From: an uncultured Vibrio sp.
GTDB taxonomy: Bacteria > Pseudomonadota > Gammaproteobacteria > Enterobacterales > Vibrionaceae
Reading direction: 5' to 3'
Assembly: GCF_963675395.1 (NCBI RefSeq)
Contig: NZ_OY776222.1
Location: forward strand, 310,001 to 374,000
Length of the DNA: 64,000 nt
Shown here: piece by piece, positions 52,170 through 61,517 of the stretch
How positions within the stretch are numbered: the first letter of the stretch is position 1
Layout: every line of letters starts with the position of its first letter
Translations under genes and position numbers: made by a program
The notes under the pieces: model-generated
The model's input: the letters and a program-made list of their open reading frames with translations, nothing else
What the model was told of the DNA's origin: nothing
Databases searched by the model: none

Positions 52170-52555
52170 ATTCCAAAGATTTTTACTCAAGACCATGCTT
52201 TTAGCATGGTTTTTTGTTTTTTATTAGTGTGATTTAGATCTCTTTTCTCTTCATTTTTCATCAAGTTGTACGTTAAAGCAGCATTCTGTTCTGAGTTATT
52301 CCGCTAGGACAGCGGGCTTACGAACAATATTATTGATATCGTTGGTTTTTTGTTGTTAATAAGCCAGAAAAATTAAAATTTACGATACAAAATATTACCT
52401 ATTTGAGCGTGATTGTGTGGATGTTTTGTTATAAAAGCGAGTTTTTAGCAAAAATACCGTAGTTTTTGACAAGTATTCTTGTCGGCCTCAAAATACACTC
52501 CCAGCCATTGATGATCCTCGAAGCGGTTTTCGAGGAGTGAGATTGAGGAACACAC
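52170..52555. other. Intergenic region before putA
   Basis: 386 bases. A strong terminator for putR is at 52192-52217. The rest must hold the putA promoter and activator sites. GAGGAA precedes the putA start. No gene seen. Confidence 0.6.
52192..52217 (+). terminator. Terminator of putR
   Basis: Stem ACCATGC/GCATGGT with a TTTTA loop and a long T run. Confidence 0.92.
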
Positions 52556-55500
52556 ATGTTTACAGCTACAAACGTGTTGACACCGGAGTTTATCGAGCAG
52601 CCGCTTTATAAGTTGTGGTCACTGATCTCGCCATTGTATATGGTGGACGAGTCTCAATGGCTAGAGCAATTATTGCCGCTAGCGACGCCGACAGAGGAAG
52701 AAAAATCGGCGATCACTATCCAAACGACCCAACTTATCGAAGCGATTCGTGCCGATAAGAAGTCAATCCAGATGATTGATGCCCTGCTACTTGAATACAG
52801 CTTAGATACGCAAGAAGGTATCTTGCTGATGTGTCTTGCAGAAGCGTTAATGCGTATCCCTGATTCTGCGACGGCTGACGCGTTGATCAAAGACAAACTC
52901 AGTGTTGCAGACTGGAAATCTCACCTGAAAAATTCGGATTCTGTGTTTGTGAATGCATCAACATGGGGTCTTATGCTGACGGGTAAAGTGGTTGGTCTTG
53001 GTGAAAAAGGCAGCCAGAGCCCAAGTCAGGCTGTAAACCGTCTGGTGAACAAATTCTCTGAACCTGTGATCCGTAAAGCCATGTATCAGGCGATGAAGAT
53101 CATGGGTCACCAGTTTGTTCGTGGCCGCACCATTGAAGAAGCGCAAAAAAATGGTCGCCCGATGCGCGACAAAGGTTTCACTTACTCATTTGATATGTTG
53201 GGTGAAGCGGCGCTGACGACCGCAGATGCGAACAAATATTTCAAAGATTACCTAATGGCGATCGAAGCAGTAGGTCGAGAGACGTACGGCAGCGACACCA
53301 GCCCGGCGCCTTCTATTTCTATTAAACTTTCTGCGCTTCACCCACGCTATGAAGTTGCAAATGAAGAGCGTGTCATGACCGAGTTGTACGACTCGTTAAT
53401 GCAGCTACTGAAACGTGCGATTGAAGTGGACGTTGCCATCACCATTGATGCAGAAGAAGCTGATCGTCTTGAGCTTTCTTTAAAGCTATTTGAGAAAGTG
53501 TACCGTAGCGACCTAGTGAAAGGCTGGGGCAAGTTTGGTCTTGTTATTCAAGCGTACTCGAAGCGTGCTCTGCCTGTACTGGTATGGATCAATGCGCTAG
53601 CGAAAGAGCAGGGTGATCTTATCCCTCTGCGTCTGGTTAAAGGCGCTTACTGGGACAGTGAAATTAAATGGTCACAGCAAGCAGGCTACGACAACTACCC
53701 AGTTTACACCCGTAAAGAAGCGACAGACGTCGCGTATCTTGCTTGTGCTCGCTTCCTATTAAGTGAAGGCGTACGTGGCAACATCTTCCCGCAGTTTGCG
53801 AGCCACAACGCGCATACCGTGACGGCAATTGCAGTCATGGCTCAGCACAAAGATTACGAATTCCAACGTCTGCACGGCATGGGTGACTCACTTTACAACC
53901 ATGTGATGGCTAAATACGGCCAGCCAGTGCGTATCTACGCACCTGTGGGTAGCCATGCTGACCTGCTTCCTTACCTGGTTCGCCGTCTGTTAGAAAACGG
54001 TGCAAACAGCTCGTTTGTACACCGTTTGGTGGACGCTCGTTGCCCTATCTACGAGTTAACGCACCACCCTGTTGATGTGCTCACTGGCTTTGAGACGCTG
54101 CATAACGACAAAATTCCAATGCCAAGCGGTATCTTCCCTGAGCGTAAAAACTCTTACGGCGTTAACGTTGATATAGACAGTGAGGCCAAGCCGTTTGAAG
54201 CTCAAGTGGAAAGCTTCATGGAAAATCAATGGGTCGCTGGCCCCGTGATCAATGGTGAGCACTTTGCCGAAAGCATGATCAAGGATAATACGGCAGAGAT
54301 CATCACTGCTCCATACGATCGCCGCATTGAAGTGGGGAAAGTGGCGTTTGCTACTCTTGATCATGTTTCCGCAGCGATTGAAGCGGCGCAGACCGCTTTC
54401 CCTGAGTGGAAAGGTACCGCGATTGAGCAGAAAGCGCAGTGCTTAGAAAAGCTTGCTGACTTAATGGAAGAAAACCTTGCTGAGCTGGTGGCGATTTGTC
54501 ACAAAGAAGCGGGTAAAACCATCCATGACAGCATCGATGAAGTTCGCGAAGCGGTAGATTTCTGTCGTTACTACGCAAAACAAGCGCAAAACCTACAGCC
54601 ATTTGAGCTAGAAGGCTTTGACGGCGTTAAACGTATTTCGAGCCGTGAAGGTTTGGGTGTGTTTGTTTGTATCAGCCCGTGGAACTTCCCTCTGGCGATT
54701 TTCCTTGGCCAGGTTACAGCGGCACTTGTTGCTGGTAACACAGTGGTAGCGAAACCGGCTGAACAAACCAGCTTGATTGCAGCGCGTGCAATTGAACTGA
54801 TGCTGGAAGCTGGCTTCCCTGCAGGTGTTATTCAGTTACTTCCTGGTCGCGGTGGTGAAATCGGTCATGCACTGACTTCTCACGATGCGATTGCTGGCGT
54901 GGCATTTACCGGTTCGACAGCAACTGCACAGCGTATTAACGTGACATTGGCCGAGCGTACGGCGAAACCTGTTCCGTTTATTGCAGAAACAGGCGGCCAG
55001 AACGCGATGATCGTCGACAGTACGGCACTGCCAGAACAGGTGGTACGTGATGTGATTCGCTCTGCGTTTGCATCTGCGGGTCAACGTTGTTCTGCACTAC
55101 GTGTACTGTTTGTGCAGGAAGACGTCGCGGATCGAATCATCACGCTTATCCAAGGAGCGATGAATGAGCTAAAAGTTGGCTTGCCGTATCTGCATGAAAC
55201 CGATGTTGGTCCGGTTATCGACCAAAATGCGAAGCAGAAACTTCAGGCTCACATTGAACAAATGAGCAAAACTCAGAAGAAAGTGGCTGAGTTGAACCTG
55301 AATGAAGCGTGTCAGTACGGTGATTTTGTGTCACCAAGTGCGTTTGAAATCTCAGGCATTGATGTGCTGAAAGAAGAGCAATTTGGTCCAATTTTACACA
55401 TTGTTCGCTTTAAAGCGTCTGAATTACCAAACGTTGTTGAGCAAATCAACCAAACGGGTTTTGGTCTGACCATGGGCATCCATAGTCGTAACGAAACCAC

Positions 55501-55702
55501 TTACCGTTGGATTGAAAAGCACGCTCGTGTTGGTAACTGCTACATCAACCGAGATCAAGTTGGTGCCGTAGTAGGTGTTCAACCATTTGGTGGTCAAGGC
55601 TTGTCTGGTACAGGCCCTAAAGCTGGTGGTCCTCACTACTTGTACCGCTTTACTCAACCAGTTCTTGCTCAACAAATAGTTGCTCAAGCAGATAACGCAT
55701 AA
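52556..55702 (+). CDS. putA: Bifunctional proline dehydrogenase / P5C dehydrogenase PutA (short form)
   Basis: A 1048-residue enzyme that oxidises proline to glutamate. The FAD-dependent PRODH barrel spans about residues 150-460 (PSISIKLSALHPRYE, LRLVKGAYWDSEIKW, YAPVGSHADLLPYLVRRLLENG). The aldehyde dehydrogenase domain spans about 560-1030, with GVFVCISPWNFPLAIF, AETGGQNAM and catalytic Cys in AGQRCSALRV. Compared with E. coli PutA (1320 residues) it lacks the N-terminal ribbon-helix-helix and the C-terminal ALDH-like domain. The latter seems to be encoded by the next gene. It carries two RctB-type motifs near 54.3 kb. Confidence 0.96.
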   Translation: MFTATNVLTPEFIEQPLYKLWSLISPLYMVDESQWLEQLLPLATPTEEEKSAITIQTTQLIEAIRADKKSIQMIDALLLEYSLDTQEGILLMCLAEALMRIPDSATADALIKDKLSVADWKSHLKNSDSVFVNASTWGLMLTGKVVGLGEKGSQSPSQAVNRLVNKFSEPVIRKAMYQAMKIMGHQFVRGRTIEEAQKNGRPMRDKGFTYSFDMLGEAALTTADANKYFKDYLMAIEAVGRETYGSDTSPAPSISIKLSALHPRYEVANEERVMTELYDSLMQLLKRAIEVDVAITIDAEEADRLELSLKLFEKVYRSDLVKGWGKFGLVIQAYSKRALPVLVWINALAKEQGDLIPLRLVKGAYWDSEIKWSQQAGYDNYPVYTRKEATDVAYLACARFLLSEGVRGNIFPQFASHNAHTVTAIAVMAQHKDYEFQRLHGMGDSLYNHVMAKYGQPVRIYAPVGSHADLLPYLVRRLLENGANSSFVHRLVDARCPIYELTHHPVDVLTGFETLHNDKIPMPSGIFPERKNSYGVNVDIDSEAKPFEAQVESFMENQWVAGPVINGEHFAESMIKDNTAEIITAPYDRRIEVGKVAFATLDHVSAAIEAAQTAFPEWKGTAIEQKAQCLEKLADLMEENLAELVAICHKEAGKTIHDSIDEVREAVDFCRYYAKQAQNLQPFELEGFDGVKRISSREGLGVFVCISPWNFPLAIFLGQVTAALVAGNTVVAKPAEQTSLIAARAIELMLEAGFPAGVIQLLPGRGGEIGHALTSHDAIAGVAFTGSTATAQRINVTLAERTAKPVPFIAETGGQNAMIVDSTALPEQVVRDVIRSAFASAGQRCSALRVLFVQEDVADRIITLIQGAMNELKVGLPYLHETDVGPVIDQNAKQKLQAHIEQMSKTQKKVAELNLNEACQYGDFVSPSAFEISGIDVLKEEQFGPILHIVRFKASELPNVVEQINQTGFGLTMGIHSRNETTYRWIEKHARVGNCYINRDQVGAVVGVQPFGGQGLSGTGPKAGGPHYLYRFTQPVLAQQIVAQADNA
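54269..54371. repeat. Two RctB-type motifs inside putA
   Basis: GAAAGCATGATCAAGG (54269-54284) is an exact 16-base copy of the ori2 and vqmA-upstream motif. TCTTGATCATGTTTCCG (54354 onward) is a variant in the opposite orientation, about 85 bases on. Confidence 0.55.
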
Positions 55703-55713
55703 GGAGTCGCATT

Positions 55714-56421
55714 ATGGTTCATCAGATCACATATTTTAAAGATGCATTTTCTGCGTGGGAACAGTGGAATCTGACCGATTTTGATTACAAATGTGAGCAC
55801 GCGCTGGCATTTAAATCTGCACTAGAAGGGCAGAATGCCACAGTAGCAAAAGTGGTTTCATACCATTTGCAACAGGCGTCAGCACTTCTTGCAGAAACTC
55901 ATCAGTTAGTAGGGCCTACTGGTGAAACTAACGAGCTGTATGCTGCAGGTCGTGGCGTAGCTTTGGTGATTTGTGAGAACAACACTGAAAATACGGCTAA
56001 CGCGTTATACAGTGCCTTTGCAATGATCACCTGTGCCTTAATTGCGGGCAACAGTGTGGTGATTTGCAGCGACAATATCGAGCTAAACCAACTGGTTACG
56101 AAAGCGGTATCGTCGACGAACCTCCCATCTAACTTAGTCCAGGTTGTTGCGTATGATGCTTCAGCACCGTTGCTTGAGAGTGATGTGCGTAGTGTGGGTT
56201 ATGTTGGGTTTTCTAAGGTTGAGCATGCGCTCAATCTTCAACTGGCTAAGCGCGATGGTGCCATCGTTGGCTTAGTTTCTGAAACGGATTTAGAGTCACC
56301 GACATTGGCTCACGATCCTCATCTGTCGTTACGCTTTATTACTGAGCGTACTCGAACGATAAATATTACCGCGGTGGGTGGTAACGCAACTCTACTCGAG
56401 CTGGGGAACGAAACTCACTAA
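55714..56421 (+). CDS. Detached PutA C-terminal-domain-like protein
   Basis: A 235-residue protein with an aldehyde-dehydrogenase-like Rossmann part (GVALVICENNTENTANALYSAFAMITCALIAGNSVVIC) but no catalytic Cys block. It ends RTINITAVGGNATLLELG, which resembles the end of long PutA proteins. Long PutAs carry a non-catalytic ALDH-superfamily domain there that seals the P5C channel. I infer this gene encodes that domain as a separate subunit. AAGGAG is five bases before the ATG, and the gene starts 11 bases after putA. Confidence 0.8.
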   Translation: MVHQITYFKDAFSAWEQWNLTDFDYKCEHALAFKSALEGQNATVAKVVSYHLQQASALLAETHQLVGPTGETNELYAAGRGVALVICENNTENTANALYSAFAMITCALIAGNSVVICSDNIELNQLVTKAVSSTNLPSNLVQVVAYDASAPLLESDVRSVGYVGFSKVEHALNLQLAKRDGAIVGLVSETDLESPTLAHDPHLSLRFITERTRTINITAVGGNATLLELGNETH

Positions 56422-56557
56422 CCTGACTTGCGACACCAATTTGGAACAACGCTCCTGAGACTAGTTTTGGGTTGGTGTCTCTTGCTTTGACGCATTGCTG
56501 AGATGGCAAAATATCAAAGAAGACAAGGAAGGACATAATTATAACGAGGACTATCAA

Positions 56558-58051
56558 ATGATAGAAAATAGCTTTGCTATCACGTCCACTTTTGTGGCGT
56601 ATTTATTAATCATGGTTGCCATTGGCGTTATCGCGTATAAGAGGACTTCCAACTCATCGGATTACTTCCTAGGTGGCCGTAGCCTAGGTCCGTGGCCAGC
56701 TGCGTTATCAGCAGGTGCTTCTGACATGAGTGGCTGGCTGCTACTTGGTCTGCCAGGTTACGCGTATGCAGCGGGCTTTGAGGCTTTCTGGTTAGCCGGT
56801 GGTCTGCTGGTTGGTACATGGGCGAACTGGTTAATCAGTGCAAAGCGTCTGCGTACTTACAGTATCCAGACTGACGCGCTGACATTGCCAGAGTTCCTGT
56901 CACGTCGTTTCAACGACAACTCAAAACTGATCCAGACAATCTCTGCGTTTTTCATTCTTCTATTTTTCCTTTTCTACACCAGCTCTGGCTTGGTAGCAGG
57001 GGGCAAACTGTTTGAAACAGTATTCGGTCTAGATTACACCTATGCAGTTGTCATCGGCACGGTATGTGTGGTTTCTTACACACTATTCGGTGGCTTCCTT
57101 GCGGTATCTTGGACAGACTTGGTGCAAGGCCTATTGATGTCTGCAGCACTGATGGTCGTCCCTGTAGCCGTGATGGATGGTGGTTTAAGCCAGCTTTCAT
57201 CAGATATGCATAGCATCAACCCTCAACTACTAACGCTTTGGAATGATGTGAAAGGAGAGCCACTATCGGCTATCGCAATTATCTCTCTGGCGGCTTGGGG
57301 CTTGGGTTACTTCGGTCAGCCTCACATCCTAGCGCGCTTTAAAGCGACTCGTTCAAATAGAGATCTGACGACTGCACGCCGTATCGCGGTAGGTTGGACT
57401 GCGCTATCCATGGCGGGTGCAATGCTGGTTGGTCTTGTTGGTCTTGTTTGGGTTGGCAACCACTCTGGAGTACAAGTAGAGGATGGAGAGAAGATCTTCA
57501 TGCTACTGGTTAACACCGTATTCCACCCGGTTATCGCAGGTATCCTGCTTGCCGCGATTCTGGCTGCGGTAATGAGTACAGCAGACTCTCAGCTTCTGGT
57601 TTCTTCTTCAGCTCTCGCGGAAGATTTCTACAAGCAAGTATTTAAACCCGGAGCTTCTTCAGAAGAAATCGTAATGGTTGGCCGTGTCGGCGTGATCGTG
57701 ATTTCTTTGCTGGCTCTATTCCTGGCAATGACACCAGACAGCTCAGTACTAGGACTAGTATCTTATGCTTGGGCAGGCTTTGGTGCCGCATTTGGCCCAG
57801 CAGTGGTACTTAGCCTTTACTGGAGTGGTATGAACCGTAATGGTGCTCTGGCTGGTATTTTAGTCGGTGGTGTGACTATCGTTGTATGGAAACAGCTATC
57901 AGGCGGTTGGTTTGATGTGTACGAAATCGTACCGGGAATCATCTTCTCTACACTGGCTATCTTTGTCGTAAGTAAAATGACTGGTGGTGCCGCGCATGAC
58001 GTGCTGGAACAACATAAGTCATTCAAGCAGAAACTAATCGATCTAGACTAA
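56558..58051 (+). CDS. putP: Sodium/proline symporter PutP
   Basis: A 497-residue importer of the solute:sodium symporter family (502 in E. coli), with about 13 helices. Family blocks: SSDYFLGGRSLGPWPAALSAGASDMSGWLLLGLPG (Na+ and proline site) and AAILAAVMSTADSQLLVSSSALAEDF (second Na+ site). It brings proline in with Na+ for the PutA route. Start at ATG 56558: GAGGA lies seven bases upstream; the TTG at 56495 is rejected. Confidence 0.96.
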   Translation: MIENSFAITSTFVAYLLIMVAIGVIAYKRTSNSSDYFLGGRSLGPWPAALSAGASDMSGWLLLGLPGYAYAAGFEAFWLAGGLLVGTWANWLISAKRLRTYSIQTDALTLPEFLSRRFNDNSKLIQTISAFFILLFFLFYTSSGLVAGGKLFETVFGLDYTYAVVIGTVCVVSYTLFGGFLAVSWTDLVQGLLMSAALMVVPVAVMDGGLSQLSSDMHSINPQLLTLWNDVKGEPLSAIAIISLAAWGLGYFGQPHILARFKATRSNRDLTTARRIAVGWTALSMAGAMLVGLVGLVWVGNHSGVQVEDGEKIFMLLVNTVFHPVIAGILLAAILAAVMSTADSQLLVSSSALAEDFYKQVFKPGASSEEIVMVGRVGVIVISLLALFLAMTPDSSVLGLVSYAWAGFGAAFGPAVVLSLYWSGMNRNGALAGILVGGVTIVVWKQLSGGWFDVYEIVPGIIFSTLAIFVVSKMTGGAAHDVLEQHKSFKQKLIDLD

Positions 58052-58263
58052 TTTCTTGCTATAGATAGAACCAATAAAGCCCGCTTCAAAGTGAACTACA
58101 TTGCGGTTAACTGGATAGCGGGTTTCTGTTATTTTTACTGCCCTAGACCTATTTGGCTTAGGGCGTTAGTTTTGAGAATTTCCCCAAGTCTCAGATAAAT
58201 AGATTCAACTTCGAATCTCGTTTGGTTAAAGTTGCCATTCTGAATCCTAAAACATCTGACGCC

Positions 58264-59031
58264 ATGCTCTCGACCGCCCAACGCAGAAACGAAATTTTGC
58301 AATACATCCAAACCCACCAGAAAGGTGAGGTGTCCTATTTTGCGAAGCAATATGGCGTATCAGAAGTGACTATTCGCAGCGATCTTAACCAACTAGAGCG
58401 CCAAGGGTGTGTCACTCGTTGCTATGGTGGCGCGCTGTTGAATTCTCAGTTCGCGTTCGAAAAACCACTCAACGACAAAAAGCAGCTCAACAGCGATATC
58501 AAAGCTAAGTTGGGTCAATACGCGGCGTCTTTGATCCAAGATGGCGATAAAATCATCCTTGATTCTGGCTCAACCACAGAGCAAATTGCCTACCACCTCA
58601 AAGGCAAAAGCAATATTACCGTGATGACCAACGGAATTAACATCGCCTACCACCTTGCCAATCAAGCCAACGTTGAAGTCATGGTAACGGGCGGTGTAAT
58701 GAGGAAAAACTCTTACTCGCTATATGGTGCAGGCGGAGAAGCCTTTCTCTCTGGTTTTCGCTTTAACAAACTGTTTTTAGGCGTTGATGGCTTCGATAAA
58801 TTGGCTGGGGTAACCACGCCGCACCAAGGCGAAGCGGACATCAACCGCCAAATGGTTGAAGCCGCGCAAAATATTATTGCGATTACCGATTCATCAAAGT
58901 TCGACCGTCAAAGCTTTTGTTTAATCGCTCGTCCTGAGCAACTCAATATACTGATTACCGACAACGGAATTCCGCAAGATTATGTGGAAGAACTCTCTTC
59001 TCTCGGAGTGGAAGTACACATTGTTGAATAG
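58264..59031 (+). CDS. DeoR-family repressor, AgaR-like (copy 1)
   Basis: A 255-residue DeoR regulator: N-terminal winged helix (about residues 3-55; RRNEILQYIQTHQKGEVSYF, GVSEVTIRSDLNQLERQG) and a sugar-phosphate-sensing domain (IILDSGSTTEQIAYHL, FLGVDGFD). It resembles AgaR, the repressor of N-acetylgalactosamine genes, and sits ahead of that cluster. The ATG at 58264 fits the usual DeoR start; a TTG at 58222 would add 14 unconserved residues. A very similar protein is encoded next. Confidence 0.88.
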   Translation: MLSTAQRRNEILQYIQTHQKGEVSYFAKQYGVSEVTIRSDLNQLERQGCVTRCYGGALLNSQFAFEKPLNDKKQLNSDIKAKLGQYAASLIQDGDKIILDSGSTTEQIAYHLKGKSNITVMTNGINIAYHLANQANVEVMVTGGVMRKNSYSLYGAGGEAFLSGFRFNKLFLGVDGFDKLAGVTTPHQGEADINRQMVEAAQNIIAITDSSKFDRQSFCLIARPEQLNILITDNGIPQDYVEELSSLGVEVHIVE

Positions 59032-59180
59032 GTTGGAGTAACAACTTCGTCATTTATCGACCTATCATCACCTTTCTCAATGACTCATTCACACAGTCAA
59101 TAATTTTCCCAAATGTAAAAACTGTGAAGTTACGCGGTTTGCATTTCGAAACCCCTTGTTTTTCAACTGCTTGTTTACGA

Positions 59181-59195
59181 CTTTCACTGTGAAAG
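59181..59195. promoter_or_regulatory. Candidate AgaR operator
   Basis: CTTTCACTGTGAAAG, a perfect 15-bp palindrome. It is not a parS2 site, despite some likeness, because the outer bases differ. Confidence 0.5.
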
Positions 59196-59258
59196 ATTGC
59201 CAGCCTTGTATTTGCGTCGATTTCGGACCAGCGTTTCATTTTACAGTGAAAGTTTTAC

Positions 59259-59282
59259 CTTTCACTTTTATTGAAACGAAAG
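59259..59282. promoter_or_regulatory. Candidate AgaR operator (second)
   Basis: CTTTC at 59259 and GAAAG at 59278 flank a T-rich centre, with a further GTGAAAG about 10 bases upstream. It resembles the CTTTC-rich AgaR site pattern. Confidence 0.4.
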
Positions 59283-59421
59283 GTTATTTCGCCATAGAAC
59301 GAAAGAAAAGCGAATGTGATCTCACGTTTAATTTTGCTTTCTCACACCTGCTTTAATACCAATCAAAAGAAATCGAAACATTTCATTCAACAACCGAAAT
59401 GTAGCGAAAGAGGAATTGGTC

Positions 59422-60198
59422 ATGACAAGTGCAGAGCGAAGACAACACATGATGGCGCACATTCGTGCTCATGGATCTGGCAAGGTCGATGAGTTTGCAA
59501 GCCAGTATAAGGTATCTGCTGTCACCATACGTCATGACCTCAACTTGCTTGAAAAAGAAGGTTGCGTATTCCGCTGCTACGGCGGGGCAACACTTAACCC
59601 AAATTTCGCTTTCGATCAGCCTTTGTACCGTAAAGACCAACTCAATCGAAGCGCTAAACAGAGAATCGCTCAGGCGGCGGCTGCACTGGTTAAAGATGGT
59701 GAAGCAATCATCTTAGATTCAGGTACCACCATCGGCCTAATGCCTCAGTACTTAACCTCAAAGCAGCAATTGGTGGTAATGACCAACGCGCTCAATACCG
59801 CTAATCAACTCAGCAATATAGAGAACATCGATTTGCACGTCGTCGGCGGTCGTTTACGTCGTGCATCTTGTTCTTTGATTGGTCATCACGGCGAGCAACA
59901 AATCCGCTCCTATTTGTTCGACAAGCTGTTTCTTGGAGTGGATGGGTTTGACCTTCAATCGGGTATCACCACGCCAGACAGCCATGAAGCGCAGGTCAAC
60001 CGTGCAATGTGTGACGTTACGAGACAAATTATTGCGGTTACTGACTCCAGTAAATTCGGCCGCAAAAGCTTTTGCATGATCCGCCCTGCTAGCCAAATCG
60101 ACGTTCTGGTAACCGATAGCAATATCCCTCATGCAACCCATCAGTCTCTGCTTGATATGGGTGTCGAAATCATTCTTGCTGACCAAACCATTAACTAG
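59422..60198 (+). CDS. agaR: DeoR-family repressor, AgaR-like (copy 2)
   Basis: A 258-residue DeoR regulator, first gene of the aga operon. The winged helix (RRQHMMAHIRAHGSGKVDEF, VSAVTIRHDLNLLEKEG) and effector domain (IILDSGTTIGLMPQYL, FLGVDGFDLQSGITTP) closely parallel the preceding gene, so the two are paralogues. It probably represses the operon until an amino-sugar phosphate binds. The ATG at 59422 follows AGAGGA at seven bases. Eight bases separate its stop from the next gene. Confidence 0.9.
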   Translation: MTSAERRQHMMAHIRAHGSGKVDEFASQYKVSAVTIRHDLNLLEKEGCVFRCYGGATLNPNFAFDQPLYRKDQLNRSAKQRIAQAAAALVKDGEAIILDSGTTIGLMPQYLTSKQQLVVMTNALNTANQLSNIENIDLHVVGGRLRRASCSLIGHHGEQQIRSYLFDKLFLGVDGFDLQSGITTPDSHEAQVNRAMCDVTRQIIAVTDSSKFGRKSFCMIRPASQIDVLVTDSNIPHATHQSLLDMGVEIILADQTIN

Positions 60199-60206
60199 GA
60201 ATTCCC

Positions 60207-61517
60207 ATGAAATCGTTACTTTCGCTTATCGAACAACACAAACAAGGACACTCCAAGGGGATTTATTCCGTTTGCTCTGCGCACCCGCTCGTGCTGGAAG
60301 CGGCGATCCTACAAGCAACAAATGACAACCAGTTGGTGTTGATCGAAGCAACGTCGAACCAGGTCAACCAATTTGGCGGCTACACTGGCATGACGCCGCA
60401 AGACTTTGCTAGCTATGTTTTCCAGCTCGCGAACAGCCACAACTTTCCGGTCGATAACATCGTGTTAGGAGGTGACCACTTAGGCCCAAACTGCTGGCAG
60501 CATCTTAGCGTGAAGCAAGCGATGGCATATTCCGCTCAGATGATTCACGACTACGTATCTGCTGGCTTTAAGAAAATCCACCTTGACTGCTCTATGCCTT
60601 GTGCAGACGACCAACTGCCGTTGAGCGAAACCATCATGGCGGAACGTGCAGCGCAGCTTTGTCTAGTAGCAGAAAACGCTTGGCAAAGTACTGGCGGTGA
60701 AGCGCCTGTTTATGTCATCGGTACCGAAGTGCCAACACCTGGCGGTGCGTTGGAGTCTCTAGAAGACGAAGGCATTGACGTCACCAAACCAGAAGAAGCG
60801 CTTGTGACGTTAAACGCCCATCACCAAGCATTCAGCGATATCGGTATCGCTAACGTCTGGTCACGCGTGATCGGCTTAGTCGTTCAACCCGGCGTCGAGT
60901 TTGACCACCATAACGTTCACCACTATGACAGTGCCAAAGCTCAGGCGTTAAGCCAGCTTGTTGAACATCAGCCAAACATTGTATTTGAAGCGCACTCTAC
61001 CGATTACCAAAATCCACCGGCTTATCACCAACTAGTGCGTGATCACTTTGCGATTCTAAAAGTTGGTCCAGCTTTAACCTTTGCCTTGCGTGAAGCCCTT
61101 TACGGTTTAGACCGCGCCGAAAAAGAGTGGCTCGGTACACATCACGCCTCTCACCTGCGCGAAACCATCGAACAGGTCATGCATGAACAACCTAACTACT
61201 GGCGCTCACACTACTCCAGTAAAGGACATCAACAATTTTTGGATTGCAGCTACAGCTTGAGCGACCGCATTCGCTACTACTGGACACACCCAGAAGTGAA
61301 AGCGGCGCAACAAGCTCTGTTTGACAATCTACTTGCCAAACCGTTGCCCGTGACTCTCCTTAGCCAATATTTGCCAAATCAAGCTAAGGCAATCTCTCAA
61401 CATAAAATTCAAAATCTGCCCGCTGAAATTGTGATGCACAAGATCATGGAAGTCACCGAGATGTACTCCAACGCGTGTTATTCCAACGTAGTGGCGCAGA
61501 AGGAGACAATTCAATGA
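60207..61517 (+). CDS. kbaZ: Tagatose-1,6-bisphosphate aldolase subunit KbaZ/GatZ
   Basis: A 436-residue protein of the GatZ/KbaZ family, which supports the class II tagatose-bisphosphate aldolase KbaY/GatY in making dihydroxyacetone phosphate and glyceraldehyde-3-phosphate. Family blocks: GIYSVCSAHPLVLEAAI, VLIEATSNQVNQFGGYTGM, NIVLGGDHLGPNCW and KIHLDCSMPCADD. No KbaY is seen in the window; it may lie to the right. It overlaps agaS by four bases (ATGA). Confidence 0.92.
   Translation: MKSLLSLIEQHKQGHSKGIYSVCSAHPLVLEAAILQATNDNQLVLIEATSNQVNQFGGYTGMTPQDFASYVFQLANSHNFPVDNIVLGGDHLGPNCWQHLSVKQAMAYSAQMIHDYVSAGFKKIHLDCSMPCADDQLPLSETIMAERAAQLCLVAENAWQSTGGEAPVYVIGTEVPTPGGALESLEDEGIDVTKPEEALVTLNAHHQAFSDIGIANVWSRVIGLVVQPGVEFDHHNVHHYDSAKAQALSQLVEHQPNIVFEAHSTDYQNPPAYHQLVRDHFAILKVGPALTFALREALYGLDRAEKEWLGTHHASHLRETIEQVMHEQPNYWRSHYSSKGHQQFLDCSYSLSDRIRYYWTHPEVKAAQQALFDNLLAKPLPVTLLSQYLPNQAKAISQHKIQNLPAEIVMHKIMEVTEMYSNACYSNVVAQKETIQ

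Larger units (their letters stand above)
59032..59421. other. Intergenic region with DeoR-type operator repeats
   Basis: 390 bases between the two repressor genes. It is studded with CTTTC/GAAAG words: a perfect palindrome at 59181-59195, an inverted pair at 59259-59282, and further GAAA/CGAAA repeats at 59330-59410. DeoR-family proteins such as AgaR bind spaced repeats of this kind, so this is the likely control region of the aga operon. Confidence 0.6.

Noticed and set aside
52228..52243. Possible CRP site TGTGATTTAGATCTCT before putA
   Set aside because: Only the left half matches the CRP consensus; too weak to list as a site.
59238..59252. Apparent eighth parS2 (TTTACAGTGAAAG)
   Set aside because: The right arm reads GTGAAAG rather than NTGTAAA, so the palindrome is broken; better explained as a DeoR-type repeat.
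59156..59356. 66-codon open frame between the two repressor genes
   Set aside because: It runs through the operator repeats, has no ribosome site and encodes no recognisable protein.
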